From: Bacillota bacterium
GTDB taxonomy: Bacteria > Bacillota > Clostridia > Clostridiales > Clostridiaceae
Direction: 5' to 3'
Length of the DNA stretch: 64,000 bases
Assembly: GCA_023445445.1 (NCBI GenBank)
Contig: JAEXLD010000036.1
Coordinates: 1-64,000 of the forward strand
Shown here: in pieces, positions 19,089-27,053 of the stretch
How the letters are laid out: every line of letters starts with the position of its first letter
How positions within the stretch are numbered: position 1 is the first letter of the stretch
Made by a program: the position numbers and the translations under genes
The notes under the pieces: model-generated
The model's input: the letters and a program-made list of their open reading frames with translations, nothing else
Told to the model about the DNA's origin: nothing
Database searches by the model: none

Positions 19089-19373
19089 TTAGTCAACAAC
19101 CGCTTCTGATTCATCTTCTAATTTCGCTTTTTCATAGGCTTCTAAAATTGAAGTTTGAATCTTTTCTCTTGTGTCAGTATTTATAGGATGCGCTATATCT
19201 TTAAATTCTCCATCTGGTGTCTTTCTACTAGGCATTGCTATAAATAATCCATTTTGTCCTTCAATTACCTTAATGTCATGAACTACGAATTCATTGTCAA
19301 AAGTAACAGAAACTATAGCCTTCATTTTTCCATCTGAAGCTATTTTCCTAATTCTTACATCAGTTATTGTCAT
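19089..19373 (-). CDS. spoVG: Septation regulator SpoVG
   Basis: The product has 94 residues with the SpoVG core: TITDVRIRKIASDGKMKAIVSVTFDNEFVVHDIKVI, then GLFIAMPSRKTPDGEFKDIAHPI. SpoVG is a small nucleic-acid-binding regulator that affects septation, sporulation and surface traits. GGAGGTG precedes the ATG. A good sigma-H promoter lies about 40 nt upstream (19406-19434), as for spoVG in Bacillus. Confidence 0.96.
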   Translation of the reverse strand: MTITDVRIRKIASDGKMKAIVSVTFDNEFVVHDIKVIEGQNGLFIAMPSRKTPDGEFKDIAHPINTDTREKIQTSILEAYEKAKLEDESEAVVD

Positions 19374-19405
19374 TGCACTACACCTCCGTTGCTATGATAG
19401 ATATA

Positions 19406-19434
19406 AAATTCTATAAAAAATTTAAAAATCCTCT
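19406..19434 (-). promoter_or_regulatory. Sigma-H-type promoter of spoVG
   Basis: On the minus strand AGAGGATTT (19434-19426) fits the sigma-H -35 consensus RNAGGAWWW. After 12 nt, TAGAATTT (19413-19406) fits RNGAATWW with one mismatch. It lies 33 nt before the spoVG ATG; spoVG is the classic sigma-H gene. Confidence 0.7.
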
Positions 19435-19498
19435 TTTATTTTTAAATTTTTTTAAATTTTTATAAAATTCAGCAATTTCGTGTAATAAATTTGTTATT

Positions 19499-20314
19499 TT
19501 ATAATATTAAATTAGAAGGCTTTACCTCTAAAGATTTATTTTCATCTAAATTACTAATTTCAACTATTGAAATATAGTCCTTAACTCTCTTTTGAGAAAC
19601 TCCTATGTTGTCAACTAATACGCCAATTCCTATTAGTTCACTTTCAAATTCATTTAGTAAATCCTTTATACCTTGAGCTGTTCCTCCACCCCTTAAGAAG
19701 TCATCTATAAATATGCACCTACTTCTTGGTTTCATAGATCTCTTAGATAATGACATTTGCTGTATTCTTCCACTTGTTCCAGATACATAGTTAATTGTAA
19801 CCGTTGACCCTTCAGTAACCTTATTATCTCTTCTAATTATTACTAGAGGAATACCTAAGTTTCTTGCCACTTCATATGCTAAAGGAATACCCTTAGTTTC
19901 TACAGTCACTACATAATCTACTTCTTTTTCGTAAAATTCTAGAGATAAAATAACTCCTGCTTTACTAATAATTTGAGGATTATACATTAAATCCGTCACA
20001 TAAATAAAGTTACCTGGAACTATTCTACTTTCGTCCTTTAACATTTCACAAATATCTTCAACAAACTTTTTCTTACTTTCCTTTTCTATTCCTGGTATGT
20101 ACTTAATTCCCCCAGCTGCACCAGCAATAGTTTCAACTTTCCCCATTTCAAGTTTTTCTAATATTTCTCTTACTATGACTATATCTTCACTAATAGTTGA
20201 TTTTGCTGCATTTAATAGTTCTGAAAATCTATTTAGACCTATTACTTTGTTTGGATTTTCAGTTAAAACCTTTGTGATAGCAACAACTCTACTGTTTCTA
20301 CTCAATTTTTCCAA
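19499..20314 (-). CDS. purR: Purine operon repressor PurR
   Basis: The product has 271 residues. A winged-helix N-terminus (about 1-75: RNSRVVAITKVLTENPNKVIGLNRFSELLNAAKSTISEDI) is followed by a phosphoribosyltransferase-fold effector domain with the PRPP motif RCIFIDDFLRGGGTAQGI. This is the Gram-positive PurR, which represses purine genes and is relieved by PRPP. It lies directly upstream of spoVG, as in Bacillus, though yabJ is missing here. It is divergent from murC. Confidence 0.95.
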   Translation of the reverse strand: MEKLSRNSRVVAITKVLTENPNKVIGLNRFSELLNAAKSTISEDIVIVREILEKLEMGKVETIAGAAGGIKYIPGIEKESKKKFVEDICEMLKDESRIVPGNFIYVTDLMYNPQIISKAGVILSLEFYEKEVDYVVTVETKGIPLAYEVARNLGIPLVIIRRDNKVTEGSTVTINYVSGTSGRIQQMSLSKRSMKPRSRCIFIDDFLRGGGTAQGIKDLLNEFESELIGIGVLVDNIGVSQKRVKDYISIVEISNLDENKSLEVKPSNLIL

Positions 20315-20592
20315 AATATATCACCTACATTTTTTATATTTTTCCGAATTATTTGTTAGTTTTAAGCATCTAATATTCATATTTTAGTCTATATTTTTCT
20401 CAATATCAATAGATTTTAGTCACTATTACTTTAATTTACATATATTTATAAAAATTTAAATAAAATTTCACCAAATTATATAATATATAGCTTTTTTGTG
20501 TGTTCATTTTTCTAAATTTGTATATAATTATAAAGTGAAAACTATTTAAGGATAACTTGAATATTATTCTTAATATAAAAGGAGTTGGTATT
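20315..20592. other. Divergent intergenic region between purR and murC
   Basis: This AT-rich region of about 280 bases must hold both divergent promoters. A TATAAT-like sequence near 20521-20527 precedes murC. No PurR box or other structured element was recognised. Confidence 0.4.
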
Positions 20593-21972
20593 TTGTCATT
20601 CAATGTTAATGAAGATATAAATAAAAAAGTTCATTTTATAGGAATTGGCGGAATTAGTATGAGCGGTCTTGCTGCCCTTTTATTAACTAAAGGTTATAAA
20701 GTGTCAGGATCTGACTCTAAGGAATCTGAAATAACTAATAAGTTAAGAGCTGAAGGTGCAGAAATATACATAGGTCATAACAAAAATAACATTAAGAACG
20801 TAGACTTAGTAGTTTATACTGCAGCAATCCCATCAGACAATCCTGAAATAATAGAAGCTAAAAATCAAAACATAGAGTTAGTTGATAGAGCTGAGTTTCT
20901 TGGACTAATTATGAAAGGTCATAAGTATAATGTAGCGGTAGCAGGTACCCATGGTAAGACAACTACTACATCAATGCTTTCTCACATCACTTTAAAGGCC
21001 AACTTAGATCCTACAATATTAGTTGGTGGAGAGTTGGATGCCATAAATGGTAACTTTAAAATTGGTGATAGTGAATATTTTATTACTGAAGCATGTGAAT
21101 ATAAGGAATCATTTCTTAAGTTCTATCCTTATATAGGTATTATATTAAATATTGATGCTGATCACTTAGACTACTATAGAGATTTAAATCATATAAAAGA
21201 AACCTTTGAAAAATTTTCTAATATAATCCCTGAAGATGGATATCTAATAGGTTATTGTGAAGATGAAAATGTAAATGAAATATTAAAGAAGGCTAAATGT
21301 AATACTATTAGTTACGGTTTAAATAAAGGTGATGTAAGAGCTACTAATATCACTTTTAATAATAATGGCTGTGCTACCTTTACTGTTTGGAAAGATAACA
21401 AAGATTTATTTGATGTTACTTTAAGTACTACAGGTAAGCATAATATATTAAATTCCCTATCAACTATTTGTGTAGGCTTGTTATTTAATGTACCTTATGA
21501 CGTAATTAAAGAAGGTTTAAAGGAATGTAAAGGCGCACATAAGAGATTTGAATACAAAGGTGAAGTAAATGGTGCAACCATAATTGATGATTATGCTCAT
21601 CATCCAGTAGAAATAAAAGCCACATTAGATACTGCTGAATTAATACCTCATAAAAATATTTATGCTGTATTCCAACCTCATACTTATACTAGAACTAAAA
21701 CATTATTTAATGAATTTACAACTTGTTTTGATGATGTGGATGAGTTACTTCTTATGGACATCTATGCAGCAAGAGAAAAAGATACTGGTTTAGTTTCTTC
21801 TGAGGATCTTGGAGCTGCATTAAGAAATAAAGGAATTAAATGTACTAATGTTCATAGTCATGAAGAAGCTGCTGAATACTTAAAAAATAAAGCTTCAGAA
21901 AAGGATATTGTTTTAACTATAGGCGCCGGTGATGTAGTTAAAGTTGCAGATATATTATTAAATAATAAATAA
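20593..21972 (+). CDS. murC: UDP-N-acetylmuramate--L-alanine ligase
   Basis: The product has 459 residues from the TTG at 20593, which has AAAGGAG 8 nt upstream; an earlier in-frame TTG at 20557 lacks a ribosome site. Family motifs: VHFIGIGGISMSGLA, the ATP loop VAVAGTHGKTTTTSML, EACEYKESF, and DDYAHHPVEIKATL. It adds L-Ala to UDP-MurNAc in cytoplasmic wall synthesis. It stands alone with its own terminator. Confidence 0.97.
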   Translation: MSFNVNEDINKKVHFIGIGGISMSGLAALLLTKGYKVSGSDSKESEITNKLRAEGAEIYIGHNKNNIKNVDLVVYTAAIPSDNPEIIEAKNQNIELVDRAEFLGLIMKGHKYNVAVAGTHGKTTTTSMLSHITLKANLDPTILVGGELDAINGNFKIGDSEYFITEACEYKESFLKFYPYIGIILNIDADHLDYYRDLNHIKETFEKFSNIIPEDGYLIGYCEDENVNEILKKAKCNTISYGLNKGDVRATNITFNNNGCATFTVWKDNKDLFDVTLSTTGKHNILNSLSTICVGLLFNVPYDVIKEGLKECKGAHKRFEYKGEVNGATIIDDYAHHPVEIKATLDTAELIPHKNIYAVFQPHTYTRTKTLFNEFTTCFDDVDELLLMDIYAAREKDTGLVSSEDLGAALRNKGIKCTNVHSHEEAAEYLKNKASEKDIVLTIGAGDVVKVADILLNNK

Positions 21973-21983
21973 ATCAAAAAGAG

Positions 21984-22022
21984 AAAATACTATAGGAGAT
22001 GGTCTTATAGTATTTTTTCTTT
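21984..22022 (+). terminator. Intrinsic terminator after murC
   Basis: The stem AAAATACTATA against TATAGTATTTT is followed by TTCTTTTGA, starting 11 nt after the murC stop. Confidence 0.8.
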
Positions 22023-22158
22023 TGATATCTTTTGACTAATTCCCTAATAATATTGATATTATTAGGCTTTTATGTTTTCTTTTATGGAAATTTATTTTAT
22101 AATTTACAAGAAAGTAATTATAGTTAATGAAATTAAATTTATATATAGAGGTGATTTT

Positions 22159-22977
22159 ATGGATTTATCAATGAAGATTAAAAATGCTGCAAATTTTATA
22201 ATTCAAAAATCTAAGTATAAGCCTGAAATTGGATTAATATTAGGTTCTGGTCTTGGCTCTTTAGCTGACTCAATAGAAAACCCAGAATTTTATCCTTATG
22301 AAGAACTTCCTCACTTCCCTGTATCAACTGTAGAAGGCCATGCAGGAAGATTAGTTATTGGTATGTTAAATGGAAAATGTGTTATAGCAATGCAAGGAAG
22401 ATTCCACTACTATGAAGGATATGCTATGAGCGAAGTAACTTTCCCAGTTAGAGTTATGAAATTATTAGGAGTAGAAACTCTTATAGTTACTAATGCTTGT
22501 GGTGCTGTAAATGAAAGCTTTAAACCTGGTGATTTAATGATTATAAAGGATCAAATAAACTTCTCAGGAGATAATCCATTAATAGGTGCTAATCTAAAGG
22601 AATTTGGACCTAGATTCCCTGATATGTCTAGTTCTTACACACCTGAATTAATAGCAAAGGCTGAAGAAGTTGCTAAAAGCTTAAACATAGACATTAAAAA
22701 AGGTGTTTACATGATGTTTAGTGGCCCAACTTATGAAACTCCAGCTGAAATAAGAATGTCTAGAGTACTTGGTGCTGATGCCGTAGGTATGTCTACAGTT
22801 CCAGAAGTAATAATAGCTGCTCACTCTGGCATGAAGGTTCTTGGAATTTCTTGTTTAACAAATATGGCTGCTGGAATCTTAGATCAGCCTTTAAATCATG
22901 AAGAAGTAGTTGAAACTTCTAATATGGTTAAAGAAAAATTCACATCTCTTATGAATAAAATAATAGAAGTAATCTAA
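22159..22977 (+). CDS. punA: Purine nucleoside phosphorylase (trimeric, inosine/guanosine type)
   Basis: The product has 272 residues from the ATG at 22159 (AGAGGTGA upstream). Conserved segments: IGLILGSGLGSLAD, the phosphate and sugar site GRFHYYEGYAM, VTNACGAVN, and GPTYETPAEIRM with MSTVPEVI. It belongs to the low-molecular-mass (PunA/PupG) class that splits inosine and guanosine to free base and ribose 1-phosphate. It is monocistronic and is followed by a long hairpin (22983-23057). Confidence 0.94.
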   Translation: MDLSMKIKNAANFIIQKSKYKPEIGLILGSGLGSLADSIENPEFYPYEELPHFPVSTVEGHAGRLVIGMLNGKCVIAMQGRFHYYEGYAMSEVTFPVRVMKLLGVETLIVTNACGAVNESFKPGDLMIIKDQINFSGDNPLIGANLKEFGPRFPDMSSSYTPELIAKAEEVAKSLNIDIKKGVYMMFSGPTYETPAEIRMSRVLGADAVGMSTVPEVIIAAHSGMKVLGISCLTNMAAGILDQPLNHEEVVETSNMVKEKFTSLMNKIIEVI

Positions 22978-22982
22978 AAATT

Positions 22983-23057
22983 GAACTCTATACATATTAA
23001 GCTCAGCTCGACCTCGCACAGCTCCAAGTCGACTTTCGCATAATATGTATAGAGTTC
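22983..23057. repeat. Long intergenic hairpin containing a repeated inner stem-loop (copy 1)
   Basis: A perfect 17-bp outer stem (22983-22999 with 23041-23057) encloses a 41-nt insert. Inside, TCGAC (23008-23012) can pair with GTCGA (23028-23032) around a loop beginning CTCGCA and ending AGCTCCAA. The same inner element recurs at 25035-25060. It sits 5 nt after the phosphorylase stop, between convergent genes, so it may act as a 3'-end structure. Confidence 0.75.
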
Positions 23058-23115
23058 TTATAGTTATATATTAACTTTCTAACTAATTATTATATTTTTT
23101 ATTTATGGAATAAGA

Positions 23116-24192
23116 TTAAAGTATTGTTATGTCTTTAGTTACTGAATTTAGGACTTCACAACCATCTTTAGTTACTAAAACTAAGTCTTCTATTCTAACT
23201 CCAATATCATCTTTTAAGTATATTCCAGGTTCTATTGAGAATATCATTCCTTCTTTAACTTCTTCATTATTAGTTGAACTTACATCTCCAAAGTCATGAC
23301 CTTCTATTCCTATGCTATGTCCTGTTCTATGAGTAAAGAATTCACCATAGCCTGCATCTTCAATATAATCTCTTGCAGCCTTATCTATTTCAGAGAACTT
23401 AACTCCCTCTTTTACCTTTTTTATAGCACTTAAATTTGCTTCCTTAACTATATTATAAATTTTTGTATGTCTTTCACTTGGCGCTTCACCAAAGAATACA
23501 GTTCTAGTCATATCAGAGCAATAAGAATTGTAAACTCCTCCAATATCTATAACTATACTATGTCCCTTTTTAATAGGAGTTTTATCTGAATCATGATGTG
23601 GATCAGCACCATTAGGGCTAACTGCAACTATTGGAGAAAATGAAAATTCATTTACCCCATGGTTTTCATATAATTCTGCTAAAAGACTAGCATAATACTT
23701 TTCTGTTTTTCCTTCTTCTAAATGATTCCATAACTCTAGCATAACTTTGTCATTAATTTCTGATGATTTTTTCATTAATGCTATTTCTTCAGCATCTTTT
23801 ATCATTCTTAATCTATCTATAATTGGAGAGCCATTTACAAAAGCCTTTGCTCCATTATTATTCATAAGCTTAATTAAAAAATGTGCTGGCCAATTTTTAT
23901 CCACAGCTAATACATTTTCTTTGTCCACAATTGTGCATAAAACTTCTATTGGATCCTGAATATCTGTGTACCAAATTAAATCTACACCTAAATCCTCATA
24001 TATTGGGAATAATTTATTAACAATAAGCTTATGATTTCCTTTAGTATTTAAATATAAGGCTACCATTCTTTCTCCTGGAGAAAACCATTTTCCTGTTAAA
24101 TAAAATATAGCAGGTGGTGATGATACTATCATTTGACTTAAGCCTTGCTTTTCCATCTCTTTCAACACATTATTTATTCTATTTGTATTCAT
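23116..24192 (-). CDS. M24-family Xaa-Pro aminopeptidase
   Basis: The product has 358 residues from the ATG at 24192, with GAGGTGAGG upstream. A creatinase-like N-terminal domain (1-125) is followed by the pita-bread catalytic domain. Metal ligands are seen in IVIDIGGVYNSYCSDMTRT (two Asp), THRTGHSIGIEGHD (His), IFSIEPGIYL (Glu) and GVRIEDLVLV (Glu). It removes N-terminal residues before proline, in the cytoplasm. It is convergent with punA. Confidence 0.9.
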   Translation of the reverse strand: MNTNRINNVLKEMEKQGLSQMIVSSPPAIFYLTGKWFSPGERMVALYLNTKGNHKLIVNKLFPIYEDLGVDLIWYTDIQDPIEVLCTIVDKENVLAVDKNWPAHFLIKLMNNNGAKAFVNGSPIIDRLRMIKDAEEIALMKKSSEINDKVMLELWNHLEEGKTEKYYASLLAELYENHGVNEFSFSPIVAVSPNGADPHHDSDKTPIKKGHSIVIDIGGVYNSYCSDMTRTVFFGEAPSERHTKIYNIVKEANLSAIKKVKEGVKFSEIDKAARDYIEDAGYGEFFTHRTGHSIGIEGHDFGDVSSTNNEEVKEGMIFSIEPGIYLKDDIGVRIEDLVLVTKDGCEVLNSVTKDITIL

Positions 24193-24311
24193 TTTTTCCT
24201 CACCTCTATTTTTTTCTATATTAATAATATACCTCATGAATAAAATAATATCTATTTATATCAATTATTTATAGTGATATAATTAATTATACTTATTTAG
24301 GAGGATTAATT

Positions 24312-25010
24312 ATGAAAATAGCAGCGATATCAGATATACACGGAAATATTTATTCACTAATGAAGGTGTTAGAAGATATAGATGATCAAAAAGTAGATTT
24401 AGTAGTTTGCCTTGGAGATTTAGTTGGATATGGTCCTCATCCAAACGAAGTTATTGCATTAATTAAAAGAAGAGAAATTCCTTGTATAAAAGGCAATTAT
24501 GATGCATCTGTTGTAGATGGAGCTTTTACATTTATAAGAGATACTTCTATTAATTCTTTTTCTCTTCCTTGGGCTGTAGAAGAAGTTAGAGCATCAAATA
24601 AATATTACTTATCACAGCTACCTACAAAGTTAGAATATGATATTAACGGCGTAAAAGTTATGTTTACTCATGGTAGCCCATATAAAATAAATGAATATTT
24701 ATTTGAAGATGGTGAAAATACTAAAAAGGTAATGGAAGAAATAAATGAAGATGTATTAATATGTGCTCATACTCATATTCCTTCTTATAAAAAGTTCGGA
24801 AATAAGATATTTATAAATGTAGGAAGTGTTGGAAAGCCTAAAATCGGACGTCCAAATTCTACTTATGCTTTAATTGAAATAAAAGATGATAAAACTGTTG
24901 ATGTTAAGTTTAGGGAATTAGAATATGACTTTAAGAAAATCGTTAAAGATGCTCAGATGCTACACTTTCCTGCACAATTAGTAGCATCTTACGAAAGTGG
25001 AACTGAGTAA
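24312..25010 (+). CDS. YfcE/MJ0936-type metallophosphoesterase
   Basis: The product has 232 residues with all calcineurin-like phosphoesterase motifs: AAISDIHGNIYSL, VCLGDLVGYGPHPNEV, CIKGNYDASV, FTHGSPY and ICAHTHIPSYKKFG. Such proteins hydrolyse phosphodiesters with a two-metal site; the natural substrate is not known. AGGAGG precedes the ATG. A repeat hairpin and a strong terminator follow. Confidence 0.88.
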   Translation: MKIAAISDIHGNIYSLMKVLEDIDDQKVDLVVCLGDLVGYGPHPNEVIALIKRREIPCIKGNYDASVVDGAFTFIRDTSINSFSLPWAVEEVRASNKYYLSQLPTKLEYDINGVKVMFTHGSPYKINEYLFEDGENTKKVMEEINEDVLICAHTHIPSYKKFGNKIFINVGSVGKPKIGRPNSTYALIEIKDDKTVDVKFRELEYDFKKIVKDAQMLHFPAQLVASYESGTE

Positions 25011-25034
25011 GAGAAGAGTAAATAGTATCCTTTT

Positions 25035-25060
25035 GCGACCTCGCATTAGCTCCAAGTCGC
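25035..25060. repeat. Covarying intergenic stem-loop (copy 2)
   Basis: GCGAC (25035-25039) and GTCGC (25056-25060) close a loop that differs from copy 1 by one inserted base and one substitution (CTCGCATTAGCTCCAA here, CTCGCACAGCTCCAA there). The outermost pair is G-C here and T-A in copy 1. The flanks can form only a broken outer stem. Confidence 0.7.
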
Positions 25061-25097
25061 CAAAATATATTATGTATTCTCCTATACTCTATTGGTT

Positions 25098-25130
25098 AAA
25101 ATTCAGCAAAGCTGAATTTTTTTATTTTCA
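25098..25130 (+). terminator. Intrinsic terminator after the phosphoesterase gene
   Basis: A perfect 10-bp stem, AAAATTCAGC against GCTGAATTTT, with loop AAA, is followed by TTTATTTT on the plus strand. Confidence 0.88.
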
Positions 25131-25163
25131 CTCTGTTTTAAATCAATGTTGATTTAAACAATA

Positions 25164-25190
25164 AAAAGAATCCAATCTATGGATTCTTTT
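25164..25190. terminator. Terminator between convergent genes, mainly serving the beta-lactamase-family gene
   Basis: The stem AAAAGAATCC against GGATTCTTTT has T-rich sequence on both sides, so it can act in both directions; it lies 37 nt beyond the minus-strand gene. A second small palindrome, TTTAAATCA-ATG-TTGATTTAAA, lies just beside it. Confidence 0.7.
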
Positions 25191-25226
25191 GTTTTTTATC
25201 TGAATTGCACACTAAAAAATAACAAT

Positions 25227-26261
25227 TTATTTAGCAAGCATAGCAAGCTGTATTGATAGCCGTATTGGAATAGCTGGATTTGCCATTTGATTAACATCAC
25301 CGACAAAGAATAAATCTTTCTGTGGATAATAGAAAGCAAAAGAACCTGTTGAACCACTGTGACCAAGTAACTCACCTTTTCCCATAAAGAATGTTATTGC
25401 TCCATTAAGTGGTATTTGCATATATCCACCACCATAATTAATTGGTCCTTTTGATGATTGTACTTTGCGATATATAGCCAATTCCTTAAACACGCTCTTA
25501 TTAAATAAAGTTCCATTCCAAAATGCCTTTAAAAAAACCATCAATTCTTTAGTAGTGCTGATACAGCCACCACTTGCACGTGAACTCATAATGAGAAGTG
25601 GGCGATGAAGACGCTCTCTTTTGTAATATATTTCAGGGATTATATCAGTGTTATCAAGTGGTAAGTATGTCTTACTTAGTGCAAGAGGGTCAAATATAAA
25701 TTGCTTGTAAATCTGATTTAATGGTGTTTGTGTAATCTTTTCAATAATCTCACCCAATAACTCAAAATTAATATTAGAATAATATGCCTTTGAGCCTGTT
25801 CTTGGAATAAACTGCGGTTTCAAAGCTTTCGTTGCTTTTAATGTTTCCTGGAAGGTAACATAAGAATCATTTTGAGAAATAAGTGCTTCTACCATTTTTC
25901 CACCTTCTTCAAAAGAGTCAGGTAGTCCACTTACTTGAAATAACAAGTCTGAAATAGTTAAATCAAAAGAATAATCATTATCCCCAATCACGATTAACCC
26001 TTCAAGTTCAGATTTGTTAAAAAATTTTGATAATTTGTCATTAAATGATAAACACCCTTTTTCTTGTAGTATTAAAATACAAGTTGTCGTAAATAATTTA
26101 GTAATGCTTGCCATTACTAATAATGAATCTATATTTCGATTCCCATATCCTGTACTATACGAAAAATCACCATTACTATTTTCAACTAGCAATGTCGCCT
26201 CATGAATTTGATTTGACTTTGTTACTTTATTAAAAGCTTTTTCTATTTTTTTATAGTCCAT
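25227..26261 (-). CDS. Serine hydrolase of the beta-lactamase (class C/penicillin-binding) family
   Basis: The product has 344 residues. The catalytic SxxK is at Ser52-Lys55 (ASITKLFT), the YxN motif is in KAYYSNINFELLGEI near residue 165, and the third motif is LGHSGSTGSF near residue 305. No signal peptide or membrane helix is visible, so it is likely cytoplasmic and not a classical secreted beta-lactamase; an esterase or peptidase role is possible. GGAGGG precedes the ATG. It is a single gene with a terminator. Confidence 0.82.
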   Translation of the reverse strand: MDYKKIEKAFNKVTKSNQIHEATLLVENSNGDFSYSTGYGNRNIDSLLVMASITKLFTTTCILILQEKGCLSFNDKLSKFFNKSELEGLIVIGDNDYSFDLTISDLLFQVSGLPDSFEEGGKMVEALISQNDSYVTFQETLKATKALKPQFIPRTGSKAYYSNINFELLGEIIEKITQTPLNQIYKQFIFDPLALSKTYLPLDNTDIIPEIYYKRERLHRPLLIMSSRASGGCISTTKELMVFLKAFWNGTLFNKSVFKELAIYRKVQSSKGPINYGGGYMQIPLNGAITFFMGKGELLGHSGSTGSFAFYYPQKDLFFVGDVNQMANPAIPIRLSIQLAMLAK

Positions 26262-26478
26262 ATTTCCCTCCTTTATAAGCTAAACAAATTCTAATTTATC
26301 CTTTAGTAAAAAACTACTAACTCATATAATAATACAATTATGAGTTAACTATAACATATTTTTCCAGCACAGTACTATTCAATTTTCAAAGACCAAACTT
26401 TCTTAATTAGTTCGTAACAGTTACAATTTATTCTTTAAATTGTAACTTATAAATCAACATTATTCTAAAGCATAGCCT

Positions 26479-26637
26479 TTATTTTTTATTTTGTCTTAGG
26501 TATGCTTCAATTTGGTTGCAAACTCTTTCCATAACTTCCATTAGACTATCTTTATATTCTTTTGGATATGTTATTAACATGCTTTTTAGCTTATTTAGTT
26601 CAATAAATTTTTCTTCTAGAAAATTATTTTTACTCAT
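26479..26637 (-). CDS. Small hypothetical protein, 52 residues
   Basis: A short frame starts at 26637 (ATG) with AAGGAGA 5 nt upstream and stops at 26479-26481. The product begins MSKNNFLEEKFIELNKLKSM and ends in QIEAYLRQNKK. It is predicted to be helical and charged, with no membrane segment. The size and helix-hairpin look recall Spo0E-like phosphatases of sporulating bacteria, but the SQELD signature is absent, so I do not assign it. It lies between the beta-lactamase-family gene and the asnS leader. Confidence 0.6.
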   Translation of the reverse strand: MSKNNFLEEKFIELNKLKSMLITYPKEYKDSLMEVMERVCNQIEAYLRQNKK

Positions 26638-26700
26638 TTAAATCTCCTTCATTCATTTCCTAAAATTATATTATGATTAAACGTTGCAAATGTTAGTAAA

Positions 26701-26730
26701 TTGATGTAAAATCTTTATAAACTATATATT
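26701..26730 (+). promoter_or_regulatory. Probable promoter of asnS
   Basis: TTGATG (26701-26706) and TATATT (26725-26730), separated by 18 nt, lie directly upstream of the T-box leader. Confidence 0.55.
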
Positions 26731-26742
26731 GTATTATTACTA

Positions 26743-27022
26743 TGACGAGAAGAGTAGCTATATGGAAGTAGTCTTAGCGAGTAAGGAATGGTGTAAGCCT
26801 TATACGAAGCCTTTAGTGAAGAACATCTCTGAGTTTCTAACCGAACAAGTGAAGATTTATTTGATTAATCTTAAAATCACTTAAGTAGACTTAGACGGAT
26901 TCAAACCGTTATACCTTGAATGACATTATTTAGTGTTAGATGAGTGGCTATTTATAATAGCAACTTGGGTGGTACCGCGAAATTATCCTTTCGTCCCTTG
27001 TATTTGGGATGGAAGGTTTTTT
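26743..27022 (+). promoter_or_regulatory. T-box leader of asnS
   Basis: The leader has GAGAAGAGTAG at the start of Stem I and the GGTG/AG-bulge region near 26775-26800. A likely specifier AAC (Asn) is at 26822-26824, and the T-box core GGGTGGTACCGCG lies near 26966-26980. A terminator follows (CCTTTCGTCCC against GGGATGGAAGG, then TTTTTTATT). Uncharged tRNA-Asn should favour the antiterminator and allow asnS transcription. The Asn specifier agrees with the gene downstream. Confidence 0.93.
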
Positions 27023-27053
27023 ATTTATAAAAAATTAACTAGGAGGAAAAGAA

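Noticed and set aside
22983..25060. CRISPR array formed by the repeated hairpin
   Set aside because: Only two copies, 2 kb apart, separated by genes; no regular spacers and no cas genes.
25227..26261. Antibiotic-resistance beta-lactamase
   Set aside because: The active-site motifs fit the wider serine-hydrolase family, but no signal peptide is present and nothing specific supports antibiotic hydrolysis.
26479..26637. Spo0E-like phosphatase assignment for the 52-residue protein
   Set aside because: The SQELD signature and its conserved Asp are absent, so the name would be a guess.
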